Shown here: positions 17,438 through 27,900 of the stretch, in pieces | Layout: each line of letters opens with the position of its first letter | Position numbering within the stretch: the first letter of the stretch is position 1 | Assembly: GCF_000429045.1 (NCBI RefSeq) | Contig: NZ_AUBC01000001.1 | Coordinates: forward strand, 189,744-253,743 | Direction of reading: 5' to 3' | DNA length: 64,000 nucleotides | DNA from: Salinarimonas rosea DSM 21201 | GTDB taxonomy: Bacteria > Pseudomonadota > Alphaproteobacteria > Rhizobiales > Beijerinckiaceae | Translations under genes and position numbers: made by a program | The notes under the pieces: generated by a model | Database searches by the model: none | Told to the model about the DNA's origin: nothing | Seen by the model: only the letters and a program-made list of their open reading frames with translations

Positions 17438-17620
17438 GGCGCGCACGCGGGACCGATGTGGCGATCCGCGGCTCGGAAAGGGCCCGGAATCGCCCCATTC
17501 GTGTCTCAGGTGGCCATGGAAGCCGGCTTTCGGCGGGCGGCCTCGCACCCTAGTATGCACGCGAGCGACGGGGCACGGGCGCAGAACGACGGGCGCGCAT
17601 CGCGCCGGGGAGAGGCGAGC

Positions 17621-18469
17621 ATGATCACGACCAACGACGGGACGCGCCGCGGCATGCGGCTGACGGGGCTCCTCCTGGCCGGCATCGCGCTCGCGGGCTG
17701 CGAGACCGTGGCGCGCGGCCCCGCCCAGCAGGTCGCCGTGCTGGAGCGTCAGGACAGCGCGGTGGCGGGCACGAACATCGCCTCGCTCACCGAGGTGATC
17801 CGCAACAATCCGGACGACGCCACCGCCTACAACACCCGCGGCGCCGCCTACGCGCGCACCGGCGAGTTCCGCGAGGCGCTCGCGGACTTCACACGCGCGA
17901 TCGAGCTCGACCCGGCGAACGCCGCCGCCTTCACCAACCGCGCGCTGGCGCTGCGCCAGACCGGCCGCGACGACGAGGCGCTCGCCGACTTCACGCGCGC
18001 GCTCGCGTCGAACCCGAACTACGCGCCGGCGCGGATCGGCCGGGCCAACCTGCTGCGCGCGCGCGGCGACACGGCCGCGGCGCTCACAGACCTGAACGAG
18101 GCGCTGCGGGTCAACCCCGAGTCGGCCGAGGCGCACCACGCCCGCGGGCTCGTCTACCAGCGCCTCGGCCAGCATCGCGAGGCGGTGCTCGACTTCGACG
18201 CCGCGATCGAACGCAATCCCTATGTCGCCGCGCCCTACCAGGGCCGCGGCCAGAGCCTGATCGCGCTCGGCGACTACGACAAGGCGATCGAGGACCTCAA
18301 CGCCTCGCTCAACGTGCAGTCCCAGAACGCCGACGCCTGGGCCTGGCGCGGCGTCGCGCTGGAGCGCTCGGGTCAGGCGGACGAGGCGCGCGAGAGCTAC
18401 CGCCGTGCGCTGTCCATCGACGCGTCGAACAGCATCGCCCGCGAGGGCGCCGGTCGCGTGCGTGCCTGA
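17621..18469 (+). CDS. TPR-repeat lipoprotein
   Basis: A 282-residue protein with a lipoprotein signal peptide (L-A-G-C lipobox, Cys near residue 27) followed by six consecutive 34-residue tetratricopeptide repeats. Each shows the A-x-x-x-R-G and A-L-x-D-F/L-x-x-A-I/L-x-x-N/D-P pattern. It is likely anchored in a membrane facing the periplasm as a protein-interaction scaffold, NlpI-like in layout. A good AGAGGCGAG site precedes the ATG. The stop overlaps the next gene's likely GTG start. Confidence 0.85.
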   Translation: MITTNDGTRRGMRLTGLLLAGIALAGCETVARGPAQQVAVLERQDSAVAGTNIASLTEVIRNNPDDATAYNTRGAAYARTGEFREALADFTRAIELDPANAAAFTNRALALRQTGRDDEALADFTRALASNPNYAPARIGRANLLRARGDTAAALTDLNEALRVNPESAEAHHARGLVYQRLGQHREAVLDFDAAIERNPYVAAPYQGRGQSLIALGDYDKAIEDLNASLNVQSQNADAWAWRGVALERSGQADEARESYRRALSIDASNSIAREGAGRVRA

Positions 18470-19532
18470 TCCGGCTCACCGCCCGGCCGTGACCCCGCTC
18501 CCCGAACTCGTCCGCGCCGCGTTCCTGCGCCAGGCCGAGGCCTGCCGTGCGCTGGGCTCGCCCTTCACCGCCGACCTGTGCGGGCTCCTCGCGAAGCAGC
18601 TCGACACGGATAGCGCCTTCGGGCGCCGGATCGCGTCCTGGGAGGGCGACCCGGGCGCGGACGCACTGGCGCTGCGCGCCGCGGGTGCGCTCAACGCGCT
18701 GGCACGCACCGGCCGCGTCCCCGCCCTGACACGGGCCTACCCGCCCGCCGGCTTCGACGCCCCACGGATCGCAGACGCGCTCGCGGCGTCACTCGCCGCG
18801 GAGGACGCGTTCCTCACGGCCTACCTCGACTCCGCGCCGCAGACGAACGAGGTCAAGCGCTCCGGCGCGCTCATTGGCGCCCTGCTGATCGTGGCGCAGA
18901 AGACCGGCCTGCCGCTGTCGCTCCTGGAGATCGGCGCCAGCGCCGGGCTCAATCTCGGGCTCGAGCGCTACGGCTATGCGCTCGCCGTCGCGGCGCGGGA
19001 GGGCACGAGCCCGGTCGTGATCCGCTGCGCCTGGCGCGGCGCGCATCCCGACCCGGCGACGCCGCTCGTCGTCGCCGATCGCGCCGGCTGCGACCGCAAT
19101 CCGCTCGATCCCGGCGCGCCGGCGGATCGCGAGCGGCTGCTTTCCTACATCTGGCCGGACCAGCCGGATCGGCTCGAGACCACGGCCGCCGCCTGCGACG
19201 TCGCCGCCGCCGCACCCTGGCGGGTCGAGCGCGCCGATGCCGCCGACTGGATCGAGGCGCGGCTCGCGCAGGCGCCGCGGCCGGGGGTCGTGACCGTCGT
19301 CTTCCATACCATCGTCTGGCAATACCTCCCCGCCCCCGCGAAGGCCCGGATCGAGGCGGCGCTCGCCGCAGCCGCCGCCCGCGCCAGCGCCGACGCGCCG
19401 CTCGCCCGGGTGGCGATGGAGGCGGACGAGACCCGCGGCTCGGCCGCGCTGACGCTGACGCTCTGGCCCGGCGGAGAGACGCAGGCGCTCGCGCGCGCCG
19501 ACTTTCATGGGCGCTGGGTGGCTTGGGAGTGA
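18462..19532 (+). CDS. DUF2332 family protein
   Basis: A 356-residue soluble protein matching the DUF2332 pattern: F-R-R/Q-Q-A-E-x-C start region, central L-L-E-I-G-A-S-A-G-L-N-L, and V-V-F-H-T-I-V-W-Q-Y near the C-terminus. The G-A-S-A-G-L-N block resembles a SAM-binding loop, so a methyltransferase-like fold is possible, but no activity is known. The GTG at 18462 overlaps the TPR gene stop by eight bases; GTG 18489 is an alternative. Confidence 0.82.
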   Translation: MPDPAHRPAVTPLPELVRAAFLRQAEACRALGSPFTADLCGLLAKQLDTDSAFGRRIASWEGDPGADALALRAAGALNALARTGRVPALTRAYPPAGFDAPRIADALAASLAAEDAFLTAYLDSAPQTNEVKRSGALIGALLIVAQKTGLPLSLLEIGASAGLNLGLERYGYALAVAAREGTSPVVIRCAWRGAHPDPATPLVVADRAGCDRNPLDPGAPADRERLLSYIWPDQPDRLETTAAACDVAAAAPWRVERADAADWIEARLAQAPRPGVVTVVFHTIVWQYLPAPAKARIEAALAAAAARASADAPLARVAMEADETRGSAALTLTLWPGGETQALARADFHGRWVAWE

Positions 19533-19632
19533 CGTCTCACCAGGGGTGGCTGGTCGATTCACGCATCGTCCCGGATCACTCGGGTTCTGCACGAGCAGCG
19601 TCGCAGAGACTGCGCGCCGAGAGCGCCGATGC

Positions 19633-19839
19633 TTCTCCTTCCCTGTAGGGGAAGGTGGATCGGCGCGCAGCGCCGAGACGGATGGGGCGCGCGGCACGCG
19701 CGTTCGGCAAAGCCGAAACGAACGGGGCGCGAACCCGGAGACCAAAACTTGCGCTTCGCGGAACGCATCGCTGCGCGCCGCGCCCCATCCGTCACCGCGC
19801 CTTCGGCGCGGCGCCACCTTCCCCTACAGGGAAGGAGAA
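19633..19839. repeat. Palindromic interspersed element with 26-bp inverted ends
   Basis: Bases 19633-19658 and 19814-19839 are perfect 26-bp inverted repeats; each arm is itself nearly palindromic (CCTTCCC-TGTAG-GGGAAGG). Between them the two halves continue to match imperfectly, sharing GACGGATGGGGCGCG in inverted order. It occupies most of the 440-bp non-coding gap between the DUF2332 gene and the lone antitoxin gene. The layout is that of a non-coding mosaic palindromic repeat, and no transposase is present. The open frames across it are not genes. Confidence 0.8.
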
Positions 19840-19972
19840 AGCCTGCCTCGACCTTCGGCGCAAACTCGGCATCGACTGGGGCGCCCGGAGATGTGTGCCG
19901 ACGCTAGCCAGGTATGGAGAGGGACGCCGGCCCGATGATCGCGCCGGGCCGATAGGACCACGGTCGGTGCCG

Positions 19973-20215
19973 TCAGCGGTAGGCGTCGTCACTGTCGCGA
20001 TCGTCGCGGATCAGGTCGACGCTGCTTCCGGGAAAGCGCGGTCCCATGGCCGAGATCCGCTCCGCGATGTCCAGGAACTCCGCCTGCGAGGGCGCCATGA
20101 AGGAGCGCAGCGCATCCAGGGCCACGTCACTCACCGACTTGCCCTGCGCCCGCGCAAGGGTCTGGAGACGTGTGAAGACCTCGTCGGCGACGTCGCGAAT
20201 GAGGATTTCGACCAT
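19973..20215 (-). CDS. Orphan FitA/VapB-type antitoxin
   Basis: An 80-residue protein with an N-terminal ribbon-helix-helix DNA-binding motif (M-V-E-I-L-I-R-D-V then two helices with G-K-S-V-S-D-V-A-L-D-A-L). The C-terminal tail ends D-L-I-R-D-D-R-D-S-D-D, the toxin-contacting end typical of FitA/VapB partners of PIN-domain RNases. No PIN toxin follows: the next 440 bases are the palindromic element. GGAG six bases before this ATG decides the start over the ATG four codons upstream. It lies 54 bp downstream of ribE on the same strand. Confidence 0.78.
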   Translation of the reverse strand: MVEILIRDVADEVFTRLQTLARAQGKSVSDVALDALRSFMAPSQAEFLDIAERISAMGPRFPGSSVDLIRDDRDSDDAYR

Positions 20216-20269
20216 TTGCGGCTCCATCGGTCGCGAGAGGATCGCAGACCCGACGCGCCGCGCCAACCC

Positions 20270-20896
20270 CTACCCCCGCGCCTCCACCAGCCGCGCGGCA
20301 TACCGCGCCATCAGGTCGACCTCGAGGTTGACCCGGTCGCCCGGGCCCTTCTCCGCGAAGGTCGTGTGCGCGAGCGTGTGGGGGATGAGCAGGACGGAGA
20401 AGACGTCCCCGTCCACGGAGTTCACCGTCAGCGAGCAGCCGTCGAGCGCGACCGAGCCCTTCTCGGCGACGAAACGCGCGAGGGGAGCGGGAACGCGCAG
20501 GTCGAAGCGGGCGGTCGCGCCCCAGCCGGTCTCCTCCGCGGTCACCTCGCTGCGCGCGACGATCTCGGCGAGCCCGTCCACGTGGCCGGTGACGATGTGG
20601 CCGCCGAGCTCGTCGCCGATCTTGAGAGAGCGCTCGAGGTTGACGCGGGTCCCCTCCCCCCAGGCGCCGACGGTTGTGCGCGCCAGCGTCTCCGCCGCCG
20701 CGTCGACCCTGAACCACATGTCGCCGGCCACACCGCCCAGCTCCACCACCGTGAGGCAGGGTCCGGAGCAGGCGATGGAGGCGCCGATCGCGATCGTCGC
20801 CGGGTCGTAGTCGCAGGCGATCGTGAGGCGCCGCTGGTCGGTGCGGTCCTCCACCGCCGTGACGCGACCAATCGTCGTGACGATGCCGGTGAACAT
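20270..20896 (-). CDS. ribE: Riboflavin synthase alpha subunit
   Basis: A 208-residue enzyme with two tandem lumazine-binding domains. It starts with the invariant M-F-T-G-I-V, and each half contains a G-A-S-I-A-C-S-G/G-S-V-A-L-D-G-C-S-L-T block. It dismutates two 6,7-dimethyl-8-ribityllumazine molecules to riboflavin. Its ATG lies three bases after the ribD stop. In related genomes ribH, nusB and thiL usually follow; here they do not. Confidence 0.96.
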   Translation of the reverse strand: MFTGIVTTIGRVTAVEDRTDQRRLTIACDYDPATIAIGASIACSGPCLTVVELGGVAGDMWFRVDAAAETLARTTVGAWGEGTRVNLERSLKIGDELGGHIVTGHVDGLAEIVARSEVTAEETGWGATARFDLRVPAPLARFVAEKGSVALDGCSLTVNSVDGDVFSVLLIPHTLAHTTFAEKGPGDRVNLEVDLMARYAARLVEARG

Positions 20897-20899
20897 GGC

Positions 20900-22063
20900 T
20901 CACGCCCTCTCGTAGTGCTGGAATACGTCCTCGCCCGCGGGCTCCTCGGAGACGAGCCGCAGGCGCGTCTCGAGGTGGCGCGCGAGCGCGGGGCCGACGG
21001 CAGCGAGGCCGGGCGCCGCGAGCCGGCGCGGACCCGTCGCGATGGCGAGCTCGTCCACGAGATCCGCCTGCGCCAGCCCCTCGGCCAGAGCCGGCCCTCC
21101 CTCGCAGAAGACGCGGGTGACGCCGCGCACGGCGAGCAGCCGCAGGCCCTCGTCGAGCCGCACGCGCCCGCGCTCGTCGGCGCCCACCCGCATCACCTCG
21201 ACGCCCGCGGCGACGAGCCGGCGCTCGGCGGCGACGGGCGCGTCGATCGTGGTGATCACCCAGGTCGGCGGTGCGCCGGCGCTCTGGACGATCCCCGCCT
21301 CGAGCGGCAGCGCCAGGGTCGAATCGACGACGACGCGAACCGGCGAGCGGTGCTCGAGCCCCGGCAGCCGCGTCGTCAGCCGCGGGTCGTCGGCGACGAC
21401 GGTGTTGAGGCCGACCAGGATCGCGTCCGCATGCGTGCGCATCAGGTGGACGCGGGCGTTCGCGAGGGCGCCGGTGATCAGGAGCCGCTCGTTGGAGGCG
21501 GCGGCGGCGTAGCCGTCGGCGGTGCGGGCGAGCTTGAGCAGCACCGCCGGGCGGCCCTTGGTCACCCGCGTGACGTGGCCGATGTGGCTGCGCGCGGCCT
21601 CCGCCTCCTCGATGCCGCCGGTGACGGCGAGACCCGCCTGGCGCAGGAGCGCCGCGCCGCGCCCGCTCACCCGCGGATCGGGGTCGGCCAGCGCGTAGAC
21701 GACGCGGGCGACGCCGGCGTGGATCACCGCCTCGGCGCAGGGCGGCGTCTTGCCGTGGTGCGAGCAGGGCTCGAGCGTGACGTAGAGCGTCGCACCCCGC
21801 GCCGCCGGCCCGGCGGCATCGATCGCCACGCGCTCGGCGTGCGGGCGCCCGCCGGGCTGGGTGATGCCGCGGGCGACGACCACCGGCTCGCCGGAGGCGT
21901 AGGAGACGAGGACGGCGCCGACGCTCGGGTTGGGCGCGGTCAGGCCGAGGTTGCGCCGCCCGATGGCGAGCGCATTGCGCATGTAGACGACGTCGCGCTG
22001 CGCCTGCGCATCGCCGGCGGTCATCTCTCCGGCGACGGGTGCGCGCCCCGCGGCCGGGCTCAT
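20900..22063 (-). CDS. ribD: Bifunctional riboflavin deaminase/reductase RibD
   Basis: A 387-residue two-domain protein. The N-terminal cytidine-deaminase-like zinc site is H-A-E-R and [11 protein letters not shown], and it deaminates the pyrimidine intermediate. The C-terminal half is the DHFR-like reductase domain, from about residue 150. Its ATG overlaps the nrdR stop (ATGA on the minus strand). The first 14 residues before M-T-A-G may be dispensable, so an internal start is possible. Confidence 0.96.
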   Translation of the reverse strand: MSPAAGRAPVAGEMTAGDAQAQRDVVYMRNALAIGRRNLGLTAPNPSVGAVLVSYASGEPVVVARGITQPGGRPHAERVAIDAAGPAARGATLYVTLEPCSHHGKTPPCAEAVIHAGVARVVYALADPDPRVSGRGAALLRQAGLAVTGGIEEAEAARSHIGHVTRVTKGRPAVLLKLARTADGYAAAASNERLLITGALANARVHLMRTHADAILVGLNTVVADDPRLTTRLPGLEHRSPVRVVVDSTLALPLEAGIVQSAGAPPTWVITTIDAPVAAERRLVAAGVEVMRVGADERGRVRLDEGLRLLAVRGVTRVFCEGGPALAEGLAQADLVDELAIATGPRRLAAPGLAAVGPALARHLETRLRLVSEEPAGEDVFQHYERA

Positions 22064-22614
22064 CGCACGCCGCTCGCGGCGGGATCGGCGGACGTGGAGG
22101 CGGGCTCCCGGCTGGCCGGCTCCTCGGCCGGGACCGCGGCGGCGACGGCCGCGTTCGCGCCGGCGGCGCGGCCGAGCCCGATCAGCAGCTCCTCGAAATC
22201 CTTGGGCTCCCGGAAGCTCTTGTAGACCGAGGCGAAGCGCACGTAGGCCACGTCGTCGAGATTCTTGAGCCCCTCCATGACGAGATCACCCACCTGCTCG
22301 GAGGAGATCTCGGTCTCGCCGGAGGATTCGAGCTGGCGCACGATGCCGTTGACCATGCGCTCGACGCGCTCGGCGTCGACCTCGCGCTTGCGCAGGGCGA
22401 CGTCGATCGAGCGCTGGAGCTTGTCGCGGTCGAACGGCACCCGCTTGCCCGAGCGCTTCACCACGACGAGCTCGCGCAGCTGCACGCGCTCGAAGGTCGT
22501 GAAGCGCCCGCCGCAATCGGGGCACACGCGCCTGCGCCTGATCGAGGCCGAGTCTTCCGCCGGCCGCGAATCCTTCACCTGCGTGTCGAGGCTTCCGCAA
22601 TAGGGGCAGCGCAT
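22060..22614 (-). CDS. nrdR: Transcriptional repressor NrdR
   Basis: A 184-residue protein: an N-terminal zinc ribbon (C-P-Y-C-G and C-P-D-C-G), an R-R-R-R turn and an ATP-cone domain (about residues 49-139). NrdR represses ribonucleotide reductase genes when dATP is bound. The C-terminal Ala/Pro-rich tail of about 30 residues is longer than in E. coli NrdR (149 residues). It is the second gene of the glyA-nrdR-ribD-ribE unit. Confidence 0.96.
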   Translation of the reverse strand: MRCPYCGSLDTQVKDSRPAEDSASIRRRRVCPDCGGRFTTFERVQLRELVVVKRSGKRVPFDRDKLQRSIDVALRKREVDAERVERMVNGIVRQLESSGETEISSEQVGDLVMEGLKNLDDVAYVRFASVYKSFREPKDFEELLIGLGRAAGANAAVAAAVPAEEPASREPASTSADPAASGVR

Positions 22615-22630
22615 GTGCGCCCGCGTCTCC

Positions 22631-23935
22631 TCAGCCGTAGATCGGGAAGCGGCCGGTGAGGGCGTGGACGCGCTCCTTCACCGAGGCCTCGACGGCGCCG
22701 TTGCCGCCCTCGCCGTTCGCCGCGAGCCCGTCGAGCGTCTCGACGATCAGCCGGCCGACCTCCTGGAACTCGGCCACGCCGAAGCCCCGCGAGGTCGCCG
22801 CCGGGGTGCCGAGCCGGACGCCGGAGGTGACCATCGGCTTCTCGGGGTCGAACGGCACGCCGTTCTTGTTGCATGTGATGTGCGCGCGCCCGAGCGCCTG
22901 CTCGGCGGCCTTGCCGGTGAGCGACTTCGGGCGCAGGTCCACGAGCATCAGGTGGTTGTCGGTGCCGCCGGAGACGATGGCGTAGCCGCCGGACTTGATC
23001 GTGTCCGCCATGGCGCGGGCGTTGTCGACCACCGCGCGGGCGTAGATCTTGAACTCGGGACGCAGCGCCTCGCCGAAGGCCACCGCCTTGGCGGCGATCA
23101 CGTGCATCAGCGGCCCGCCCTGCATGCCGGGGAACACCGCCGAGTTGAACTTCTTCGCCAACGCCTCGTCGTTCGTGAGGATCATGCCGCCGCGGGGTCC
23201 GCGCAGGGTCTTGTGCGTCGTCGTGGTGGCGACGTGGGCGTGGGGGAACGGCGAGGGATGCGCGCCGCCGGCCACGAGCCCGGCGAAATGGGCCATGTCG
23301 ACCATGAACCAGGCGCCGACCTCGTCCGCGATCTCGCGGAAGCGGGCGAAGTCCCAGTGCCGCGAGTAGGCCGAGCCGCCGGCGATGATGATCTTGGGCT
23401 TGTGCTCGCGGGCGAGGCGGGCGACCGCGTCCATGTCGATGAGGTTGTCGTCCGGCCGGACGTTGTAGCTCACGACGTTGAACCACTTGCCCGACACGTT
23501 CACCGGCGCGCCGTGCGTCAGGTGCCCGCCGGCGGCGAGGTCGAGGCCCATGAACGTGTCGCCGGGCTGCATCAGCGCCATGAATACCGCCTGGTTCGCC
23601 TGGCTGCCGGAGTTCGGCTGCACGTTGGCGAAGCCGCAATCGAACAGCCGGCGGGCGCGCTCCTGGGCGAGCGTCTCGGCGACGTCGACGAACTGGCAGC
23701 CGCCGTAGTAGCGCCGGCCGGGATAGCCCTCGGCGTACTTGTTGGTCATTACCGAGCCCTGGGCCTCGAGCACCGCCCGGGAGACGATGTTCTCCGAGGC
23801 GATCAGCTCGATCTCCATGCGCTGGCGGCCGAGCTCGGCCTCGATGGCCGCGGCGATCTCGGGATCGACGTCCGCGAGGCCCGCCGAGAAGAAGGAGTTG
23901 GACAGGTGGGTCCCGGTCGCTTCGCTCGCGCTCAT
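22631..23935 (-). CDS. glyA: Serine hydroxymethyltransferase
   Basis: A 434-residue PLP enzyme that interconverts serine and glycine with tetrahydrofolate. The PLP lysine lies in [14 protein letters not shown], and [15 protein letters not shown] near the N-terminus is intact. The ATG at 23935 matches the family N-terminus. The 318-bp gap upstream (23936-24253), shared with the divergent transferase gene, holds no gene; I see no glycine-riboswitch fold in it. Confidence 0.97.
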   Translation of the reverse strand: MSASEATGTHLSNSFFSAGLADVDPEIAAAIEAELGRQRMEIELIASENIVSRAVLEAQGSVMTNKYAEGYPGRRYYGGCQFVDVAETLAQERARRLFDCGFANVQPNSGSQANQAVFMALMQPGDTFMGLDLAAGGHLTHGAPVNVSGKWFNVVSYNVRPDDNLIDMDAVARLAREHKPKIIIAGGSAYSRHWDFARFREIADEVGAWFMVDMAHFAGLVAGGAHPSPFPHAHVATTTTHKTLRGPRGGMILTNDEALAKKFNSAVFPGMQGGPLMHVIAAKAVAFGEALRPEFKIYARAVVDNARAMADTIKSGGYAIVSGGTDNHLMLVDLRPKSLTGKAAEQALGRAHITCNKNGVPFDPEKPMVTSGVRLGTPAATSRGFGVAEFQEVGRLIVETLDGLAANGEGGNGAVEASVKERVHALTGRFPIYG

Positions 23936-24253
23936 GGTTCGCCTCGCTCGTGCCCCGCGTCGCTCACCGGCGCGACGCGACGGGGCCGTCCGCACGCACG
24001 CCCGCGGACGCCTGCCACGTCCGCCCGATCTCAGATGGGGCGTCTATCATGGGGGGACAGGGGCGGCAAATCGTGAATGGATGCGACATGGAGCGGGTGT
24101 TGCATCGACGTTGGCCCACTTCGGGGGGCGTTACGTCGAACACCTTGCACCCACGCCAACCCGCCCTGGCGCGCGGCCTCGTTGCTCCGGGCTTCCGCGC
24201 GACCATCTGTCAAAGCGACGATACGGCACAGCTCGCCGGAAAGGCCCCCCCCG

Positions 24254-24958
24254 ATGACCGACCTCGCCACCCACCCGATCGCGACCCGCTTCCCGCCCGA
24301 GCACCCCGAGCGCCTCCAGCTCTACTCGGCCCCCACGCCCAACGGCGCGAAGGTTTCGATCATGCTGGAGGAGACGGGCGTCCCGTACGAGCCGCACTAC
24401 GTCGCCATCGGCGAGAACGAGACCTGGACGCCGGAATTCCTGGCGCTGAACCCCAACGGCAAGATCCCCGCGATCATCGATCCGGACGGCCCCGGCGGCA
24501 GGCCGCTGGCGCTGTTCGAGTCGGGCGCGATCCTGCTCTACCTCGCGGAGAAGACCGGCCGGCTCCTCCCCGCCGACCCGGCCGCCCGCTGGGAGACGGT
24601 GCAGTGGGTGATGTGGCAGATGGGTGCGGTGGGGCCGCTCTTCGGGCAGCTCGGCTTCTTCCACAAGTTCAAGGGCCGCGAGATCGAGGACCCGCGCCCC
24701 AAGGAGCGCTACCGGGCCGAGGCCGAGCGGCTCCTGAAGGTGATCGAGACGCGGCTCGAGGGACGCGACTGGATCATGGGCGCGGACTACACGATCGCCG
24801 ATATCGCGCTGCTGGGCTGGGTGCGCACGGTGGTCGGCTACTACGAGGCCGGCGACATCGTCGGCTGGGACGCGCTCTCGCGCACGCCGGCCTGGCTGGA
24901 GCGCGGCCTCGCCCGCCCGGCCGTGCAGCGCGGCCTGACGATCCCCTCGCAGAGCTGA
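24254..24958 (+). CDS. Glutathione S-transferase, Nu-class (YfcG/YghU-like)
   Basis: A 234-residue protein with the YfcG/YghU-type start L-Q-L-Y-S-A-P-T-P-N-G-A-K-V-S-I-M-L-E-E. N-P-N-G-K-I-P-A-I-I-D follows, with the additional D-P-D-G-P-G-G insertion, and then F-E-S-G-A-I-L-L-Y-L-A-E-K. Nu-class members act as disulfide-bond reductases with two glutathiones. Thr/Asn replace the usual catalytic Tyr or Ser, as expected for this class. It ends six bases before the convergent AsmA gene. Confidence 0.9.
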   Translation: MTDLATHPIATRFPPEHPERLQLYSAPTPNGAKVSIMLEETGVPYEPHYVAIGENETWTPEFLALNPNGKIPAIIDPDGPGGRPLALFESGAILLYLAEKTGRLLPADPAARWETVQWVMWQMGAVGPLFGQLGFFHKFKGREIEDPRPKERYRAEAERLLKVIETRLEGRDWIMGADYTIADIALLGWVRTVVGYYEAGDIVGWDALSRTPAWLERGLARPAVQRGLTIPSQS

Positions 24959-24964
24959 CGCGGC

Positions 24965-27900
24965 TCAGCGCGCCGCGGCGGGGGGCGCCTCGATCGAGGG
25001 CGGCGCGAGCACCTGCTCGCTGAGGAAGCGGCGCAGCGCGTCGGCGTCGAAGGTCGCCGGCTCGGGGCGCGCGCCGCTCGTCGGCGGCGGCGCATCGACC
25101 GGCGGCGGCTCGCGCGCCGCCTCCTCCGCGGCCCGCCGGGCTTCCTCCGCGGCCCGCCGGGCCTCCTCCTCCTCGGCGCGCCGGGCCTCCTCCTCGGCGA
25201 CCCGCCGGGCCTCCTCGTCCGCCGCTCGGCGCGCGTCCTCCTCCGCCAGCCGGCGGCGCTCTTCCGCCTCCGCCGCCTGCCGGGCCCGCTCCTGCGTCAG
25301 AGCCTCGAGCGAGCGCAGCTCGGCGTCGCGGCGGGCCTCCTCCGCGGCGCCGCGCTCGCGGATCTCCTCCCGGCGGCGGCGCTCGGCCTCCACCCGCCAC
25401 TCCTCCGCGCGCTCGCGGCGCAGCTCCAGCATGCGCGCCTCGTCGATGCGGCGCTGGCGCTCGCTCGCCTCGCGCTCGAAGGCCTCGATGCGGGCGAGCT
25501 CGCGCTGGAGCACGATGGCCGCGATGCCGTTCGTCAGCGGCCCGACGTCGACCGTGCGGGCGAGATCGCCGATCGGCCCGGCGAGGGTGACGCCGATCAT
25601 CGGCGCGGGTCCCTCCCAGCCCTGCGGCGAGTCCTTCCCGCGCAGGAAGCCGCGGATCTCCAGCGTCAGCGCACGCAGGTCGAGCGCGACCGCCCCCTCG
25701 AAGTCCCCGCCCGCCGCCTCGGCGCGCACGGGCGAGAGGCCGAGCACGCCCGAGACCAGCGTCACCGGCGCCTCGACGGCGTCGACCCGCAGCGGCCCCT
25801 CGTCGAGCGCGGCGGAGACGTAGGTGTCGATCCGCCGGCCACCGAGCGGATCCTCCTCGGCCAGGGCCCGGTCGAGCCCGCGGCCGATCGCCGACGGGTC
25901 GGCGCCCGGCACGACGACGTCGGTGATCGTCATCTGCCCCTCCCCCGCGAGCGCGCCCACCACCTCGGCGATGCTGCCGCCGGACCCGCCGAAGCCGATC
26001 GTGCCGGTGAGCCGGCCCTCGACGGCGAGGTCGGGAGCCAGCTGCGAGAGCGCGAGATCGGCGAGGGAGGCCTCGCCGACGATGGACGCCCGCTCGGCGG
26101 CGGGCCGGCTCAGCGTCAGGTCCGCGGCGATACGCCCGTCCGCGAGTGCGCCTTCCAGCCCGGTGATCGCGATGCCGTCGCGCTCGAGCGCGACGTCGAA
26201 CCGCGCGCCCTCGGCGACATAGCCGCGCCCGAGGGAAAGCTGCGGCACGATCACCGTGGCGCTGCCGCGCTCGAGCGGGCGCGCCAGCGCGGCGAAGGCC
26301 TCGCGCGACCAGGTCGCGTCGCGCCCCTCCAGCACGTCCCCGAGCGCGAGGGCCTCGACCAGCCAGGGCAGCGACAGGCGCGCGGTGCGGATCTCAGCGC
26401 GCGGGGGTCCGTCCGGCGGCAGGGTGGCGTCGATGCGCACGCTCGTCTCGGCGATGTTGCCGCCGGCCTCGAGCAGCGTCTCGACGCCCTCGCGGCGGAT
26501 CGAGGCCCGCAGCGTCGCCGGCACCGGCGCCTCGGCGACGATCCGGCCGCCGAGCAGCGCGAATGCCGGGCGCAGGTCCTGTGCGACGAGGTCGACCTCC
26601 CCGCCGATCGGCGCGAAGTCGATGGCGTCGAGCACGAGCGGGCGGCTCGTGTCGAGCCGCAGGCCCGCGACGTCGGCGGTGACGCGGGCGACGAAGCGGT
26701 CGGGTCCGCTGCGGCCCAGCGTCAGCGCGACGAGGGCGGGCTCGCCGGCGATCGTCTCGGCCACCGCCGCGCCGCCTTCGGCGCCGAGCCAGCCGGCGAC
26801 GTCCGCGGTCGAGAGCTCGAGCTCGAGCCGCTCGGTACGCCCGTCGAGGGTGAGCCATCGCGCCGCGATCGGCCCGCCGGCGGCAGTCCCCTCGATCGCC
26901 GTGCGCAGCCCGCCCGCCGCGGCGCCCCGGGCCTCGGCGAGCCGCTCGACGGTGAGCGCGACGTCGAGCGCGCCCTCGCGCAGGAAGCCCGGGATGAGGG
27001 CCATCGCCTCGCCGAAGGCCACGCGGCCGAGGAGCGCGATCAGCGGCTCGGCCTCGACCGCCGCGAGCCGCCCCTCGATGCGCCCGGCCCCGTCCTCGCC
27101 GATGCGCCCGGAAACGGAGACCTCCGCGCCGGCGAGGTCGGAGATCTCCAGCGTCTCGATCTCGATCCCCTCGCCTTCGGACCTCAGCCGTGCGCGGATG
27201 CGCCCCGCGCCCTCGGCGCCCTCGAAGCGGACGTCCTCGGCGTCGAGCACGAGATCGACGTCGAGCGCGCGCGGCAGGTCGGAGAGCGCGGAGAGCTGCG
27301 GCAGGCGCGCGACGTCGAGGCCGTCCGCGGCGATCTGCGCCGAGAGCGCCGGCCGCCCTCCGGGGCCCTCGGCGTCCCAGCGCACGGTCCCGGTCAGCGC
27401 CGTGTCGCCGGCGGCCAGACGCAGCGACGAGAGGGCGACGAGGTCATCGCGCCAGACGACGTCGGCGGCGACGTCGAGCGGCTGGCCGTCGAGCAGATCG
27501 ACGAGCGGCCCCTCGACCCCGGAGCGGCGCAGGAAGCGCGCGAGGCGCGCGCCGTCTTGCGTGACGAGGCTCGCGCGTCCGTCGGCGCTCGGCGGGCCGT
27601 CGAGCCCGACCTCGCCGGAGAAGCGCGCCCGCGCGTCGCCGGGCAGCACGGCGGCGGCGGAGCGCACCAGCAGCCGATCGCCCGCGGTCGTGAGCGAGAC
27701 CGCGAGGCTCGAGATCTCCTCATCGAGGAGCGCCACGCTGTCGGCGGCGAGATCCAGATCGACCGGCAGGCCGAGCCGCCCGTCGGCGGCGGCGGCGAGC
27801 GCCGCCCCGAGCGGGCTGTCGATCACGCGCTCGGCGACGAGCCGGCGCGTCGCGAGGTCGAGCGACAGCCGCGGATCGTCGAGAGCGACGAAGCCCTCGC

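Noticed and set aside
19507-19938. Several open frames across the palindromic element
   Set aside because: The inverted-repeat structure explains the sequence; the translations are repetitive and match no family, and both strands are open only because of GC content.
23936-24253. Glycine riboswitch ahead of glyA
   Set aside because: No tandem aptamer cores were recognised in the 318-bp gap on the minus strand.
25115-25270. Short regular repeats resembling a CRISPR array
   Set aside because: They are in-frame coding repeats for the E-E-A-R-R-A coiled coil, without unique spacers.
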